Assembly (NCBI GenBank): GCA_949825065.1
Contig: OX463848.1
Span: 41,124,766-41,188,765, forward strand
Direction of reading: 5' to 3'
Source of the DNA: Odontocerum albicorne
Taxonomy: Eukaryota; Arthropoda; Insecta; Trichoptera; Odontoceridae
Length of the DNA: 64,000 nt
The notes under the pieces are model-generated. The model was not told the DNA's origin, made no database searches, and was given only the letters and a program-made list of their open reading frames with translations. The first letter of the stretch is position 1, and each line of letters opens with the position of its first letter. Of this stretch, positions 50,815 to 61,550 are shown in pieces. The position numbers were made by a program, and so were the translations under genes.

Positions 50815-51430
50815 GCTTTTTTATTTTTTTTTATTAAACAAGTAAATTACTATACAAACATTTGTCAAGGCTATACCTATATACACATTTATTACTTAAC
50901 TAATCTTAATTATATGTTATAATTTATGCACTTATTTAAACTTATTTTCCTACATATCATTTTATTTTATTTATTCAATCTTAATATATGAGATCTTAGA
51001 AATAATTAACACCTACATACTACTTATAACTAGATAACAATTCTAACACTTATTATTCAGCAAAAACAAGTCCACTCGTTCAGGCTACTTGTATTCCATC
51101 ACATTCACTCAGACCTTGGTCGTCCCAGCTAATACTGTAGGTGGACTAGTCAGGCAACAGATAATGCTTCGGGAGCTTGTGCTTATAACGGAAGGGTAGG
51201 TCGGATTTACTCTCGTAAGCCCCCAGGGCAGCGACTAAGGGATTTCTGTGATTTTGTTGGCTTTTATAGAACTTCACGGTCCAAGCGAGGATGCGGTGTT
51301 GTAGGGTTTCTTCTCGCTGTTCAGCGTGAAGTCGGGTAAGATTTGTTCTGGGATGGTTGTTAAAAGATATCTTGAATGCCTTGTTCTGCACTCTCTGGAG
51401 TTTCAGGTGATCCGTATTGCTCACACTACC
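50815..51430 (-). pseudogene. Jockey/CR1-like LINE 3' end
   Basis: The minus strand 51424-51146 encodes SNTDHLKLQRVQNKAFKISF, HAEQREETLQHRILAWTVKF and NPLVAALGAYESK before a stop. LQRVQNKALR is the recurrent motif in the C-terminal domain of jockey-type ORF2 proteins. About 330 bp of 3' UTR follow to an A-rich tail (on plus, GCTTTTTTATTTTTTTTTAT). 5' truncated; RT absent. Confidence 0.7.
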
Positions 51431-51479
51431 CCTGAAAGTTTATTGCTAGGCATGTATTTTTTTTGTTTTCATACAAATA

Positions 51480-51790
51480 TACCATCAAGCCATTTTACTA
51501 ATGACGTTATCAAAGAAAACAGAGTGCCAGAGTTTCCTATCTCGGCACACATATTTCACTTCTTTCAAATCCAAACCTTCTCAAACAACTATTACAATTT
51601 ATCAGACTTTTTACATTATCTTTTTTCAGTATATCATCAACATGAGACTAAATCAGCATTGTTACTAAAATACTGTTTTTGAGCTATTATCTTAGCAGAT
51701 TTTGATACCGTCTAGTTTGATTATGTATTGTTTAGAACCCCATTGCCTTTTTTTCTTATCAGTACATGTCGTTAATTTAACGCCGACAAT
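51480..51790 (-). mobile_element. Family A retrotransposon fragment
   Basis: Antisense 3' end: CAGAGTGCCAGAGTTTCCTA, TCGGCACACATATTTCACTT, then a jump to AGACTAAATCAGCATTGTTA and TTTTGATACCGTCTAGTTTG, which parallels 39095-39120. Confidence 0.55.
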
Positions 51791-51980
51791 TTGCATAGCG
51801 ACGTTGAGTGAATAGACTGTCCTCAAGGGCGCTCTAAATTAGGATGCGCGTTAGTCTTCCATCATTTAAGAAAATACAAACTAAATGGAAGAACTCTTCA
51901 ACTTTCCTTTCCATCACCATGACTTTGGGACCGACATAATAAAACATGAAAATTCTTAATAAATATTGAGTAAATCATTT

Positions 51981-52619
51981 TGTAGCTACCTACGTCCCCT
52001 AAATAAATTTGAATTGTCAAACATACTTTATTGTTAATATTGTAAACATACAGGGTCAACGACCGATGAATTATTTACAAATTGTCACAAACTAGAAACG
52101 TCAAATTTATTCACACGCAAACATTATTTTTACACTGCATACCAAGGTAGAAAGAGAACACATCGCTTCCAACGTGATAGCACGCGCAGGAGTGAGATGG
52201 GGATATACAACGAGCGCATTGACGCGGCCCGTTCCGAAATAAATAAATATCTACCCGTAAATCAGTGCACGCGCAAGAGAGGGACAGAATATGTATCGTG
52301 AGCGCATTCACTCATTACTATAAAAATACCTACTTGTAGAGAAATAAACATTATTATTTATTATTCATTCAACTGTCAAGACTTGTTATTATTTGCCCGC
52401 TGTTCACTTTCGCTTTTATCCGCATTCCTGAGATTTATATTTAAAATAAATACAAATCAAAATCATCACGACGTATCAAGATAAGCAACTCGCTACATTG
52501 ATGACCCTGAACGAAAAGGAACGCAGAATTCGACTAAAACGAATATAGCGATGTCAACATCAACATCATCAGCACGTCCTAATAGGACACATGCTACATT
52601 GATAACGAACATCGCTACA
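51981..52619 (-). mobile_element. Solo LTR, family S, copy 2 (639 bp)
   Basis: On plus it starts TGTAGCTACCTACG and ends ACGAACATCGCTACA. Flanked by ATTT at 51977-51980 and 52620-52623. Near-identical to 8230-8868 in opposite orientation, with canonical TG...CA ends preserved. The few differences are point changes, implying recent insertion of both. No internal region. Confidence 0.85.
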
Positions 52620-52829
52620 ATTTGTTAACTTCTGAGTGGTAGTTATGAATTTTGTAGCACCTTGAAATGTTGAAAATATATAATAGTATTTTAAAATTTC
52701 AACTTAAGAAAGAAGCTTCGCCATGTTTGATATCGGAGTATCTGTGGACCTTAAATTTAAATTGTATTATTCTACAACAGCCAAATTATTATATTGTATT
52801 GAATAATATGTATTTCTTATTTGTATAAA

Positions 52830-53015
52830 ACACAGCTAAGTGGGTTTCTTGCCATGTGACAATCACTTCCAACGGAACATAAATATACTAAACATATTAA
52901 GTTAAATCTAGACTGAAATGTTTTTAATAATAAATTGGGTACCAACGGAAAACCAACGTGCGATCTCTATATTGGAAGAAAGGTTTTATTACAATAAGAC
53001 CACGGAAATCGTCAC
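52830..53015 (-). mobile_element. tRNA-derived SINE
   Basis: Minus strand, diverged: GAACCAACGG-like box region near 52950, TTGCCATGTGACAATCAC at the 3' side on plus. Confidence 0.5.
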
Positions 53016-54480
53016 TTGTTGTTTAACTTCTAAAATACTTATCATCTTCTTACTGGGAGAATATTCTCAATCTAGTTATTTGTCATCTTATTTTGAGAGA
53101 TATCAACAGAGAGGTTTGAGTTATTTTTAAAATACGTGTTTTCAAATTATATGACCCCTTCACCCTAGAAGGGTCCTGATAATTTGTTTAAGGAAACTTT
53201 CAACCCCCCAGGACAACAATAAATACATGAGAAAATAGACCTGAATAAAAAAAACAGTTCGGAAGTGAATCCATCGGGAATCGAATCATGAATAGTCCAA
53301 GTTACTTTAGGGTTAAAAGGGTAATATTGGAGTTTTGTTGTAAGAGCTTTAATTTAACAATGTAATATAACTAAACATAAATTCAAATTGACTCGATTTT
53401 CTGAAAGTATTCAACCATGATAAAATCTCCAATGAAAATAATTAACATGAAATCGTCAAGCTAATGCTTTTAACAAAACTTTGATAGTATGAATATTTTT
53501 AATGAGAAATTCTCGTAGAGCTTTTAAATATTGGTCAGAGCTTTTATGTGGGTAGGAGCTTTGACGATAGGTCTAGGACTTTTTCTCAGTATTTACCCGA
53601 ATATGTTTTCCTCGTATAATTCTTATTCGAAGGGCAATTTTTTGATGTGAATGTCTATTATCAAAAATTCTTTTTATGGTATGTTTTCGGTTCGTATTTT
53701 TTTTCTTAATAAAAACGATTTTTATTTATTTCATTGCTATATCTAGGTCACTTAAATCGATGCTTTGGTTTTTTTTACATTTTGTGAATCCGCGTATTTC
53801 TGCCACCCTTTTGTGAATTTCTGCCGCCCTTTTGTGAATCCGCGTATGGGGTATAAAGATTTCTAAAATATAGTTATAAAATTTTATACTTAAACATATT
53901 TGTTTCTTTTACTATATATTTCCTATTTGGACAATTCAGATATTTTTAATATATAGTATTCGCCCGAATATCACATCAATATTAAGTAATAGCTACTAAC
54001 TTTGTGCTCTCCCTTCTTAATATAAATTACGTAATACAAACAAAACATTAAGGACAATACTTTGCTTCTAGAGTTGAGTTACCCTGCATCAACATGTAGG
54101 AAGGTTTTAATTATGCAAAGCAACTTACATTTCGTTCTACTAATGAGGCCATGTGTTTTCTATATCTCAAGATCTATCCATAAAATTCAAACAAAATTTA
54201 AAAAAAATCCAATATTTGTTCTATGTATGCGTTATTCCACTAAAAACAAATCTGAGTTCTTTACCTCTATAAAATAAGTCTTCGACAATTACGTAAGTCT
54301 GCTTGGTGAAGTTTGGTAATATTTTATGTATATGTACATATATTGAACTTAAATATACATATAATTATTAAATCATTTTAAAACAATGACTGTAATTTAT
54401 TATTACTACTGCTTTTAGTATCTTCATGTTAGTTTTAGATAAAGTTTTGTATTATTTGTCAATAATTTTAAGTACTTTAT
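53016..54480. other. No gene recognised
   Basis: AT-rich interval. 53785-53850 holds a short repeat of GTGAATCCGCGTAT / TTTCTGCCGCCCTTTTG. Nothing else supported. Confidence 0.4.
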
Positions 54481-54522
54481 AACCTGTCACATGTTTATTT
54501 GTTTATGAACATGTGACAGGTT
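54481..54522. other. Perfect 15-bp hairpin
   Basis: AACCTGTCACATGTT (54481-54495) and AACATGTGACAGGTT (54508-54522) around a 12-nt loop. Confidence 0.7.
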
Positions 54523-55783
54523 AATTAAATAAATACATAAATTGGTTATTACAATAAAATAATGTGTTCGGTTTATCTAGGGTTCCGGTTTTAAATTTAC
54601 AGAACTCTATATTTATTACTTAATATTCTTATGCAGTTAGATGGCATCCCACATGATAGCAAAAATAATAAATGGTCAATTTATATAGGTCATTTTCAGA
54701 AATATCTCCTCAAGTGAGCTCTAATGCTCGGGACCCACTTTATTTGGAGGATTAAAAATATTCCACATTAAATATTTTAAAAAATGAATACAAAGATAGG
54801 AAGGTGTTGACTGCGGCCGTTAGACAAGGTACTTCTTCGCGTATGCATTAGTTTAAAAATACTTATTTGGTAAGAAAAACACTGACAACTTCTAACAAAG
54901 GGAAGAAATAAGAAGAAGAACGTTTGAAGATATTCCGATATAATAAAGTAACACATTCGGCTTAAGGTGTAATGTTTATGTTTATTCATATATGTTGATA
55001 AGACCTCTCAAAAATACTGTCACCCATATACATATCTAACACTAAGAGGCAGACAATTCCCTACCACAGGACCAGCAACTGCAAAAGTGATATAATAATA
55101 CGACGCCCTATTGAATCGTCATACATGATTCATTCGGGTGCTGTTATAGCTGTCAGACGTGATTTGTTTAATACTAGTGAGCTCGAATCTCAAGTAAGAG
55201 CGCCTTTGAGAATAATTTGCTCTCTAAACGGCGTTATAAAAAATTGTCCTTTGAATGAATGAACATCTCTGAAACACAGATTCGAAAAATACAACATTAA
55301 CAACAAAACTGTATTATTTTTTAAACCAATAAATATAATTGAAAAAAAAAAACTATTTCGAGTTCCTGCGAAGAAACTTCCAGCATAGAAGCGGTAAACT
55401 TGTTCTGACCCACTCCGATAGATGATCAAATTTGATTATGTTTTACGATACCCCATGCTTTATGTGGTCACGCAGGACCGTTAGTATGGGGACGTTACGT
55501 TTATTTAATCAACTTGGTCCTTTATAAAAGAATGATTACCTTTTATTTGATGGTGATATGTATGTATGTATTATATTTCGTTATACTTAATATGGGAGAA
55601 AAATGAACAATAAAAAACTTTTTTTTACAGAATGAAAAGTTGTACATAACATGTATGTTACTTTTCAAACAATGGTGTTGATTTTGATTATTCGTCAAAC
55701 TTGTAGGCGTCTAATCTATATAAAAGTAGTCAAAATATAATATGGGCTTATAATCAAGGTTAATTTGAAAAGCTCTTAAGACT
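54523..55783. other. No gene recognised
   Basis: AT-rich. 54920-55005 repeats sequence from 32395-32495. No gene supported. Confidence 0.4.
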
Positions 55784-55791
55784 TCCAAGTG

Positions 55792-56152
55792 CAGCGGCGG
55801 CCGGTCCCGAGGTGCGCCGAACCGGAGAAACAATTCGCAATATAGAGAAATTGGCTCAAGGTTTACCGTATGTCTCTATCTGCTCTATATGAATCTATGT
55901 TTTCGTCTTCCGAGTTTGAATTGGCCAACTTGGCCGGTCAATTTGAAAGGAATATTTTTTTAAATTTTACTTAAATTTTTTTTTGAATTTTCACTTAAAT
56001 AAAAATACTCGTATTATTTGTCAGTATTCTTATATTTATTTAATATGTAACATTTTTGGAAGTCATGTTCGCGAATATATAGGATAATTTAATTATTGCG
56101 AATTATTTATCCGGCTCAGCGCACCAACGCACCCCGAGACCAGCCGCCGTTG
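55792..56152. mobile_element. hAT-like MITE with 8-bp target duplication
   Basis: Ends CAGCGGCGGCCGGTCCCGAG and, inverted, CAACGGCGGCTGGTCTCGGG; the inverted repeats extend about 50 bp (to AATTCGCAATA). Flanks TCCAAGTG (55784-55791) and TCCAAATG (56153-56160) are an 8-bp duplication with one mismatch. CAG-type ends plus 8-bp duplications are hallmarks of hAT elements. 361 bp, AT-rich interior, no transposase. Confidence 0.8.
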
Positions 56153-56199
56153 TCCAAATGAACAGCTTTTTTAAGACTTTGGCTTTCTGAGCATCAGAG

Positions 56200-56660
56200 A
56201 AATGTATATAATGAAAATAGTTCTCATGATTTACAAAAGTTCTGGAGCTCACAGGATGATTGGCCACATTTATCAGACTAGGAACAATAGTAGAGGGAAT
56301 ATCATTCCTCCCTTCACTTCGTAGCTCAAAAAGCAGTCGTTAAGGGTAGTCCAGTTGCGTCTCTCACTTGGTCAGTCCAAAATATTGGGATTCTTCCTCT
56401 CGTGCGTCGTCCTTCCACGCCTCCAGTAACCATAAACCTCTTTAAACTGTCTCATGAGCAATGTGCTCGAAGAATCTGAGGACTCGTCGAAGGCACATTG
56501 TTGACAATCTATCGGTGATTCTCAGTCCTTCGATAATGGAGGCGTTATTTCGTCTTGCTGTCCATGGAATCTATAACATCCTTCTTCAGTACCGCATTTC
56601 AAATGCATCTATTCTACGTCTCTCGTTTGCTCTGAGAGTTCAAGTCTCAACTACGAGGCA
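56200..56660 (-). pseudogene. RTE-type retrotransposon fragment interrupted by mariner
   Basis: The minus strand encodes, in shifting frames, RRRIDAFEMRY, IPWTARRNNASIIEGLRITD, RLSTMCLRRVLRFFEHIAHE and RGRIPIFWTDQVRDATGLPL. This is the C-terminal part of an RTE-type ORF2 (RRMLxIPWTAxRTN...LSTTCLRRILxFFGHIAR...WxDQIRxA). The mariner at 56663 lies immediately upstream in its coding direction. Other fragments of the family are at 29105 and 31085. Confidence 0.7.
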
Positions 56661-56662
56661 TA

Positions 56663-57603
56663 TCCAGAAAGTAAGTGTACTGAATTTTTGTAGGTTACAA
56701 TTTTTTTTATTTAAACAAAAAAATTACGTGGTTACCGTAGTACATATATAAGCTATTTTTCGACATAGTCGCCATTCCTCTCAATGCAGGTGGTGAAGCG
56801 GGGTATCAACTTTTTGATGCCTTCCTCGAATTAGTTTCCCGCCAACCCCTCCGTCCACTTCTCCACGTCCTCCTTTAGATCCTCGTCGGTTGAAAACCTT
56901 TTTCCACCCATGTACAGCTTCAGGGAGGTAAAGAGATAGTAATCTGAAGGTGCTAGGTCAGGGGAATGCGCGGGATGGTTCAGGACATCCCATTTAAACG
57001 AGGCGAGCAGTTCCTTCGTGGCGTTGGCCGTGTGTGGTCTGGCATTGTCGTGCAGCAGGCATACTCCCTTTGTCAGCATGCCTCTCCTCTTGTTCTGAAT
57101 CGCCCTCCGCAATTTTTTTAGGGTCTCACAGTATCTTGCAGAGTTGATGGTCTCCCCTTGAGGCATATATTCAATTAAAATTATGCCTTGACAGTCCCAA
57201 AACACGGATGCCATGATTTTCTTGGCTGAAATTGTGGTTTTGAACTTTTTGGCGGAGGGTGAAGAGGTGTGACGTGACCGTTTTTAAACTCGCGACACCA
57301 CTTGTACACACTCGTACGATTCATAGCTTTATCACCATATGCAGTTTTCACCTCATTATAAACCTCAACCGGAGGTTTTCCCTTCCAAACGAGATAACGG
57401 ATGACGCCGCGTATTTCGCACTTGGCGGGAGATTGGATTGACATTTTTCACGAAACGTGTTGTTGCGTCGACACTTCTCAACGTACTGACCTCGAACCGG
57501 TCTCGTTGCGGAGGGGAAGGGTCAGGCTACACGGAAGTGTAGCCAACATGTCGAAAATAAAATCCATCCGGTCGTGATAGCCTCAGTACACTTATTTTCT
57601 GGA
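56663..57603 (-). pseudogene. Mariner transposon with intact ends and a deleted transposase
   Basis: 941 bp flanked by TA at 56661-56662 and 57604-57605. 21-bp inverted repeats TCCAGAAAGTAAGTGTACTGA differ at one base. The minus-strand transposase starts at 57444: the N-terminal HTH half (IRYLVWKGKPPVEVYNEVKT, NRTSVYKWCREFKNG) runs to about residue 60. The sequence then jumps, out of frame, to KKFKTTISAKKIMASVFWDC, GVCLLHDNARPHTA (second catalytic Asp), HPAHSPDLAPSDYYLF (third Asp) and the C-terminus. An in-frame stop follows EGLAGN, after which IPRFTTCIERNGDYVEK remains. The segment with the first catalytic Asp is deleted, so it cannot transpose itself. Inserted in an RTE fragment. Confidence 0.9.
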
Positions 57604-57605
57604 TA

Positions 57606-58026
57606 CGCATAGTACAAAGACGAGATAATATATTATATTTAGTGTTCAAAGGATTAAAACTTCTTTTGAACAAAGGCATAATATATATTTTAGTACCTAG
57701 GACTGGAAGCCATTTAGCATTTTAAAGCTTAAATGCACACTGAATGAATGACTCTTTTCTGAGGGCATTGCTGAATCTGCGAGAATGTTGTTGCACATTG
57801 AGAAATAAAAAAATATCAACGATATTATTTTTTTTCGTCCGTGGATTTTTGTGTTAAAATGCATTTTTTAGTATTTGTACGTTATATAACAATTTGAGTT
57901 AGGTGTTTGTTTGTGGTATCTTATTATTATTGTTTTTTTTTTAAAGTAGTTTCTTGAACTATAAAAGTGCAAATTTCACTCATATAAAGATATGGTTTTT
58001 AAATATTCTTTTTAGTGATGATAGCA
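57606..58026. other. No gene recognised
   Basis: AT-rich, probably including the remainder of the RTE fragment upstream of the mariner insertion. Confidence 0.35.
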
Positions 58027-58059
58027 TTTAATTGACACATGTTAAATGTGTCAATTAAA
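58027..58059. other. Perfect 14-bp hairpin
   Basis: TTTAATTGACACAT and ATGTGTCAATTAAA around the loop GTTAA. Confidence 0.7.
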
Positions 58060-58574
58060 ATATAATTTAAATTAACTATTAAATTAAAAACACATTCTCA
58101 TTTGATACGCTGGTTGACTTAACACAGGAATTCCTAGTTAGTAAGCCAGCAGGTCTACGGTATCTGGACATAGTAATTAAGCATGATGAATGAAAGGGAT
58201 ATGTTATTTTAATAATTATTGAAATGTATCTCCTCTGTGTTATTATTGTATATTTCGTTGTCATGTAAAATTGATATATAAATAAAATTAAAAAAGACCT
58301 TTACTCAGCATCGAGAAGATTGAGGCATAAATCGATAAAAAATAGAATTTTATCGTAAAGTTAAGCTCCAAGCTTAACCGATAAATACGTACTGCCTTAC
58401 CCAAATCACCCTCCGAGGTAACTAATTAAAGACTTACCACAACCAACTCATGCGATTAAAACGTAAACTAAAACCCGACTTATTCGTTATTACTTAAGCT
58501 TTTAGTGCTATTTTATTTAGAAATTTCTTTTCTTCTTTTATTTTTAATCACCGCCACTTGAGGCAGTTCAATGA

Positions 58575-58785
58575 TAATACAACAATCAATCGAAGACGGC
58601 TCTGATGGACATACCGAAAATTGAGTACCAGCGGTGTTTCGAGGATTGAATCAAGCGCTGGTGTAAGTGCGTTGCAGTCGATGGGGAGTACTTTGAAGGG
58701 GACCATATCGATTTTGATGAATAAACTTGTATTTTCGATTTTATGAATAAAGTCCTAAAACTTTTTGATCAAGGTAGTAGTACTG
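58575..58785 (+). pseudogene. Mariner-type transposase C-terminus and right end
   Basis: Encodes TALMDIPKIEYQRCFEDWIK then RWCKCVAVDGEYFEGDHIDF, resembling the mariner C-terminus (KCFEDWxxRWxKCIxxxGDYFEGD). It is followed by a right end ending in CCTAAAACTTTTTGATCAAG then GTAGTA. No catalytic region, no left end found. Confidence 0.65.
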
Positions 58786-59149
58786 TTTACAAGGTAATAC
58801 CGTTTTACATCCCGCCACACCCCTAGTTAGACTATATTAAGCCTCTATTCCGCAGACATCTCGAACTATTTACTTTTGACTCCAAGTATCTGTCAGGACA
58901 CGGATAGAAACTACACCCTGTAAACTGCATGGCCCTGAAGGCTAAACTTGATGGAGGGGCACAGAAGTTGATCACTTCAGCTTTTGTGTTTTCTTTATCC
59001 TCTCTCATAATTCTTCTAACTTTTATGTACATTAGCATATCCCAAAGCATTTCTACATCACTCTTGCTCCTACCTTTCATCCAGAAGTGCACAATTCACC
59101 TAAGTCTAGTACTAGCTACATCCGTAAATACTGTGTGTTGGCAACAGAG

Positions 59150-59545
59150 CTCACAATATATACAAAATGTTTACAATTCATATACCATATACTATGGTGA
59201 CGCAGAGGGCCATGGAGAGAAGAATGTTAAATATCTCTCTGAGGGATAGGAGAACCAATCAATGGATAAGGCAGCAGACCAAAGTAGCTGATGTCGCCGA
59301 AAGAGTCGCCATTCAGAAGTGGAATTGCGCAGGACACATTGCCAGATGCACAGATGAACCCAGAGAGTGCTGGAGTGGCGCCCAAGACAGGGAAGAAGAA
59401 GTGTGAGCCGTCCTCAGACACGGTGGTCAGACATCATTAGAAGAGTGGCCGGGAGCAACTGGAAACAATGTGCTCAGGAAAGAGAGGAATGGAGGAGGAG
59501 ATGGGAGGCCTATGTTCAACTTTGGACGGAGACGGGATGATGATG
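59150..59545 (+). pseudogene. RTE-type retrotransposon ORF2 C-terminus with GATGATGAT tail
   Basis: The frame at 59167 encodes TQRAMERRMLNISLRDRRTN, QWIRQQTKVADVAERVAIQK and WNCAGHIARCTDEPRECWSG. After frameshifts come DIIRRVAGSNWKQCAQER and EEWRRRWEAYVQLWTETG. This matches the widespread pattern TxRAMERxMLGVSLRDRxRN...IRxxTxVxDIxxRxAxxKWxWAGHIAR...DIxRVAGxxWxxxAQDRxxW. It ends GGGATGATGATGATGG. The palm is missing. It lies about 300 bp upstream of host exon 2. Confidence 0.8.
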
Positions 59546-59835
59546 ATGGTGTGGAAGGCAATGGGAAATCACCGCATTATTTCCTCCAAGAAAACCACTT
59601 GAGTATACCCAATAATTTGTGGGTCATGTTTCTCAACATTGAGGTCATGACAAAAAAGAAGACAAAGATAATTTTTCTGTCTCCATCGCTTCTGGTCTTG
59701 GGCATGCTGAATACATTTCTCAAATAGGATCGTTTTATTTATACTGTTGAATATTGCATTCTTTTTGCTAGATTTTTTCTACTGATAAATGCAGTGGCAA
59801 AACTTCAAAATCACTCAGCAGCATTTTTCTTGCAG

Positions 59836-60046
59836 ATGGCAATCTCCAGGCCTCATCAGCCTGCGGGTCGCGCCGCTCCAGCGGGCTGCGGCTCACACCA
59901 CGCTGCTCTGTGGCTGGCAGTATGTCAGGGCAGGGCGCAGGGGGCAGCGACTCTAGGAGGGGCAGCGCACATCGGACTTCTCCAAGGGCCAGTCTTGCGC
60001 CCCCTCCTGACTTGGACATCACCGAGGATGGAACTGTCGTGCTCAG
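59836..60046 (+). CDS. Host-gene internal exon 2, Ser/Arg-rich linker (unidentified protein)
   Basis: 211 bp, the most G/C-rich coding-like block in the window. Acceptor: GCATTTTTCTTGCAG ending at 59835. Donor: CTCAG then GTAAGAGC from 60047. The open phase starts with two bases, has 69 full codons and ends with two. It encodes GSRRSSGLRLTPRCSVAGSM, a Gly/Ser/Arg run with SRRGS, and PPPDLDITEDGTVVL near the end. Two RRxS sites (RRSS, RRGS) fit basophilic-kinase consensus, an inference only. The entry phase matches the exit phase of 28911-29059, giving Asp at the junction. The other plus frame, starting ATGGCAATC at the exon edge, is also open but runs on past the donor and looks incidental. 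I do not recognise the protein. Low-complexity content suggests a disordered cytoplasmic linker. Confidence 0.65.
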
Positions 60047-60890
60047 GTAAGAGCTTTTGTACTGATTAAATATTGTCAAAGGTTTTTATTATAGACGTAC
60101 TTTAGTAAAATCGTAGATTTTGATTGAAAATTTAATGATTTTCTCTAAATGTATAAATTTTCAAAGAAAACACTTATGTAAGATAAATTCAGATAATTTA
60201 TTCTGGTTTCTGTATTAATAATTAGTCTATTGCAAAACCTTATTCAATTTTAAATAATTTCATAAAAAAAAACATTTATGTATATTATTTTTTAACTTTA
60301 AAAAGGATAATGCAATTATTGTACAAAACAGCAAAAATTTAAGTACAAAATGAAGAGTGGACAATTTATATAGCGTTGTGTGTAAAGCAGATTGCCCTCG
60401 AGAGCGCTGAAAAGCCAAGTCGAAAAGTTACAAGAAATTTCTCATAACATAAATTCATTATTATTTCGATGAAAAAATATCATTGGTTGTTTCAAAATTT
60501 AATTAAATATGCCATAAATGGAAACAAAATATAATTTTGAAACTGTCTATTTGTAAATTAATAGTGAAATAAATTACATCTCATAAACTTGTAATAAAAT
60601 GTACCGTTTTGAAAATATTATTAAATAAACCTGATATGAAGTAATTATTAAATAAACCTGAAATGAAAATATACCAAAGTGAAACATAGCTTATGTTCAT
60701 ATGGTAATGAATTGAGGATTATATAATATTAATGTAAAAAAAATATACAAAATATTTAAATTGACAATATTATTCAATAAACCTCAAATTAACATTAAAA
60801 ATAAAATATATACCGTTTATTAAAATTTATAATGAAATGAAGGTTATACTCGTATTTAAATATAAAAATATAAAAAATTACAATGTTATC
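60047..60890. other. Intron downstream of exon 2; no further exon seen
   Basis: AT-rich, with dispersed degenerate repeats of TATTAAATAAACCTGA-TATGAA between 60610 and 60830. No exon-like block. Confidence 0.45.
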
Positions 60891-60894
60891 AAAT

Positions 60895-61125
60895 ATACAG
60901 TACCCGGTGGTATGTAATACACATCGGGCATACATACATACTTGTACATACATACATACAAGTACCCGGCGGTAAGTAATACCATATCATTTGTAAAGCG
61001 TCGTCTCCGTCGCACGATGCGCTAACAGTCCGGTCCGTTACGGACTTCGTGTATGAATGACATAGACGACGTTCTACAAACGATGTGTATAACTTACCGC
61101 CGGGTACTTGTACGTCATATTTACT
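60895..61125. mobile_element. Foldback MITE
   Basis: CAAGTACCCGGCGGTAAGT (60959 onward) is exactly inverted as ACTTACCGCCGGGTACTTG (61092-61110). Inside, TTTGTAAAGCGTCGTCT pairs with AGACGACGTTCTACAAA, so about 150 bp folds almost end to end. A second, diverged end (CAGTACCCGGTGGTATGTAA) lies at 60898, separated by a TACA-type microsatellite. The minus-strand reading frame across it is incidental. Confidence 0.75.
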
Positions 61126-61204
61126 TGCATAATGAAACATATATTTAATTGAAATTCATAATGAAATGAACCTTCTTTGAAAATATGAAAAAATATCAAA
61201 ATTG

Positions 61205-61300
61205 AATTTGCAAGATGTGCATGGTCGCGCGGTAATGCACTGGACTTCCGTGCAGAAGGTCGTCAGTTCGAACCCCGAACTTTGTTACTCTTATCGAACG
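61205..61300 (+). mobile_element. tRNA-like SINE head (family 2)
   Basis: GCATGGTCGCGCGGTAATGC (box A), ACTGGACTTCCGTGCAGAAG, GTCAGTTCGAACCCCGAAC (box B). Same family as 21715-22020. Confidence 0.55.
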
Positions 61301-61550
61301 ACACAGGCACTTTTTCCGCCTAGTGTTCGATGGCATAAGGATACCTATGATTTCAGTCATATCTATTCTTAAAAAAATATATACGAGTATATCGAATATC
61401 GAACAGAATTCGAGCGAAATATTTAAGTAATTGTTTTTAATAGGTTTATTAAAACCGAAATCTTTCCGTCAAGAGACCATACACACTGTTGATATAGATG
61501 CTGCATTAACACCTGTCAGATATAATCACTACTCCAATAACAAACCGAGA

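Noticed and set aside
59794..60069. Alternative 91-codon plus frame starting upstream of exon 2
   Set aside because: It runs through both splice signals into intron; the spliced phase that matches exon 1 gives a more protein-like composition.
59768..60079. 103-codon minus frame over exon 2
   Set aside because: Shadow of a G/C-rich exon on the other strand; splice signals point to plus.
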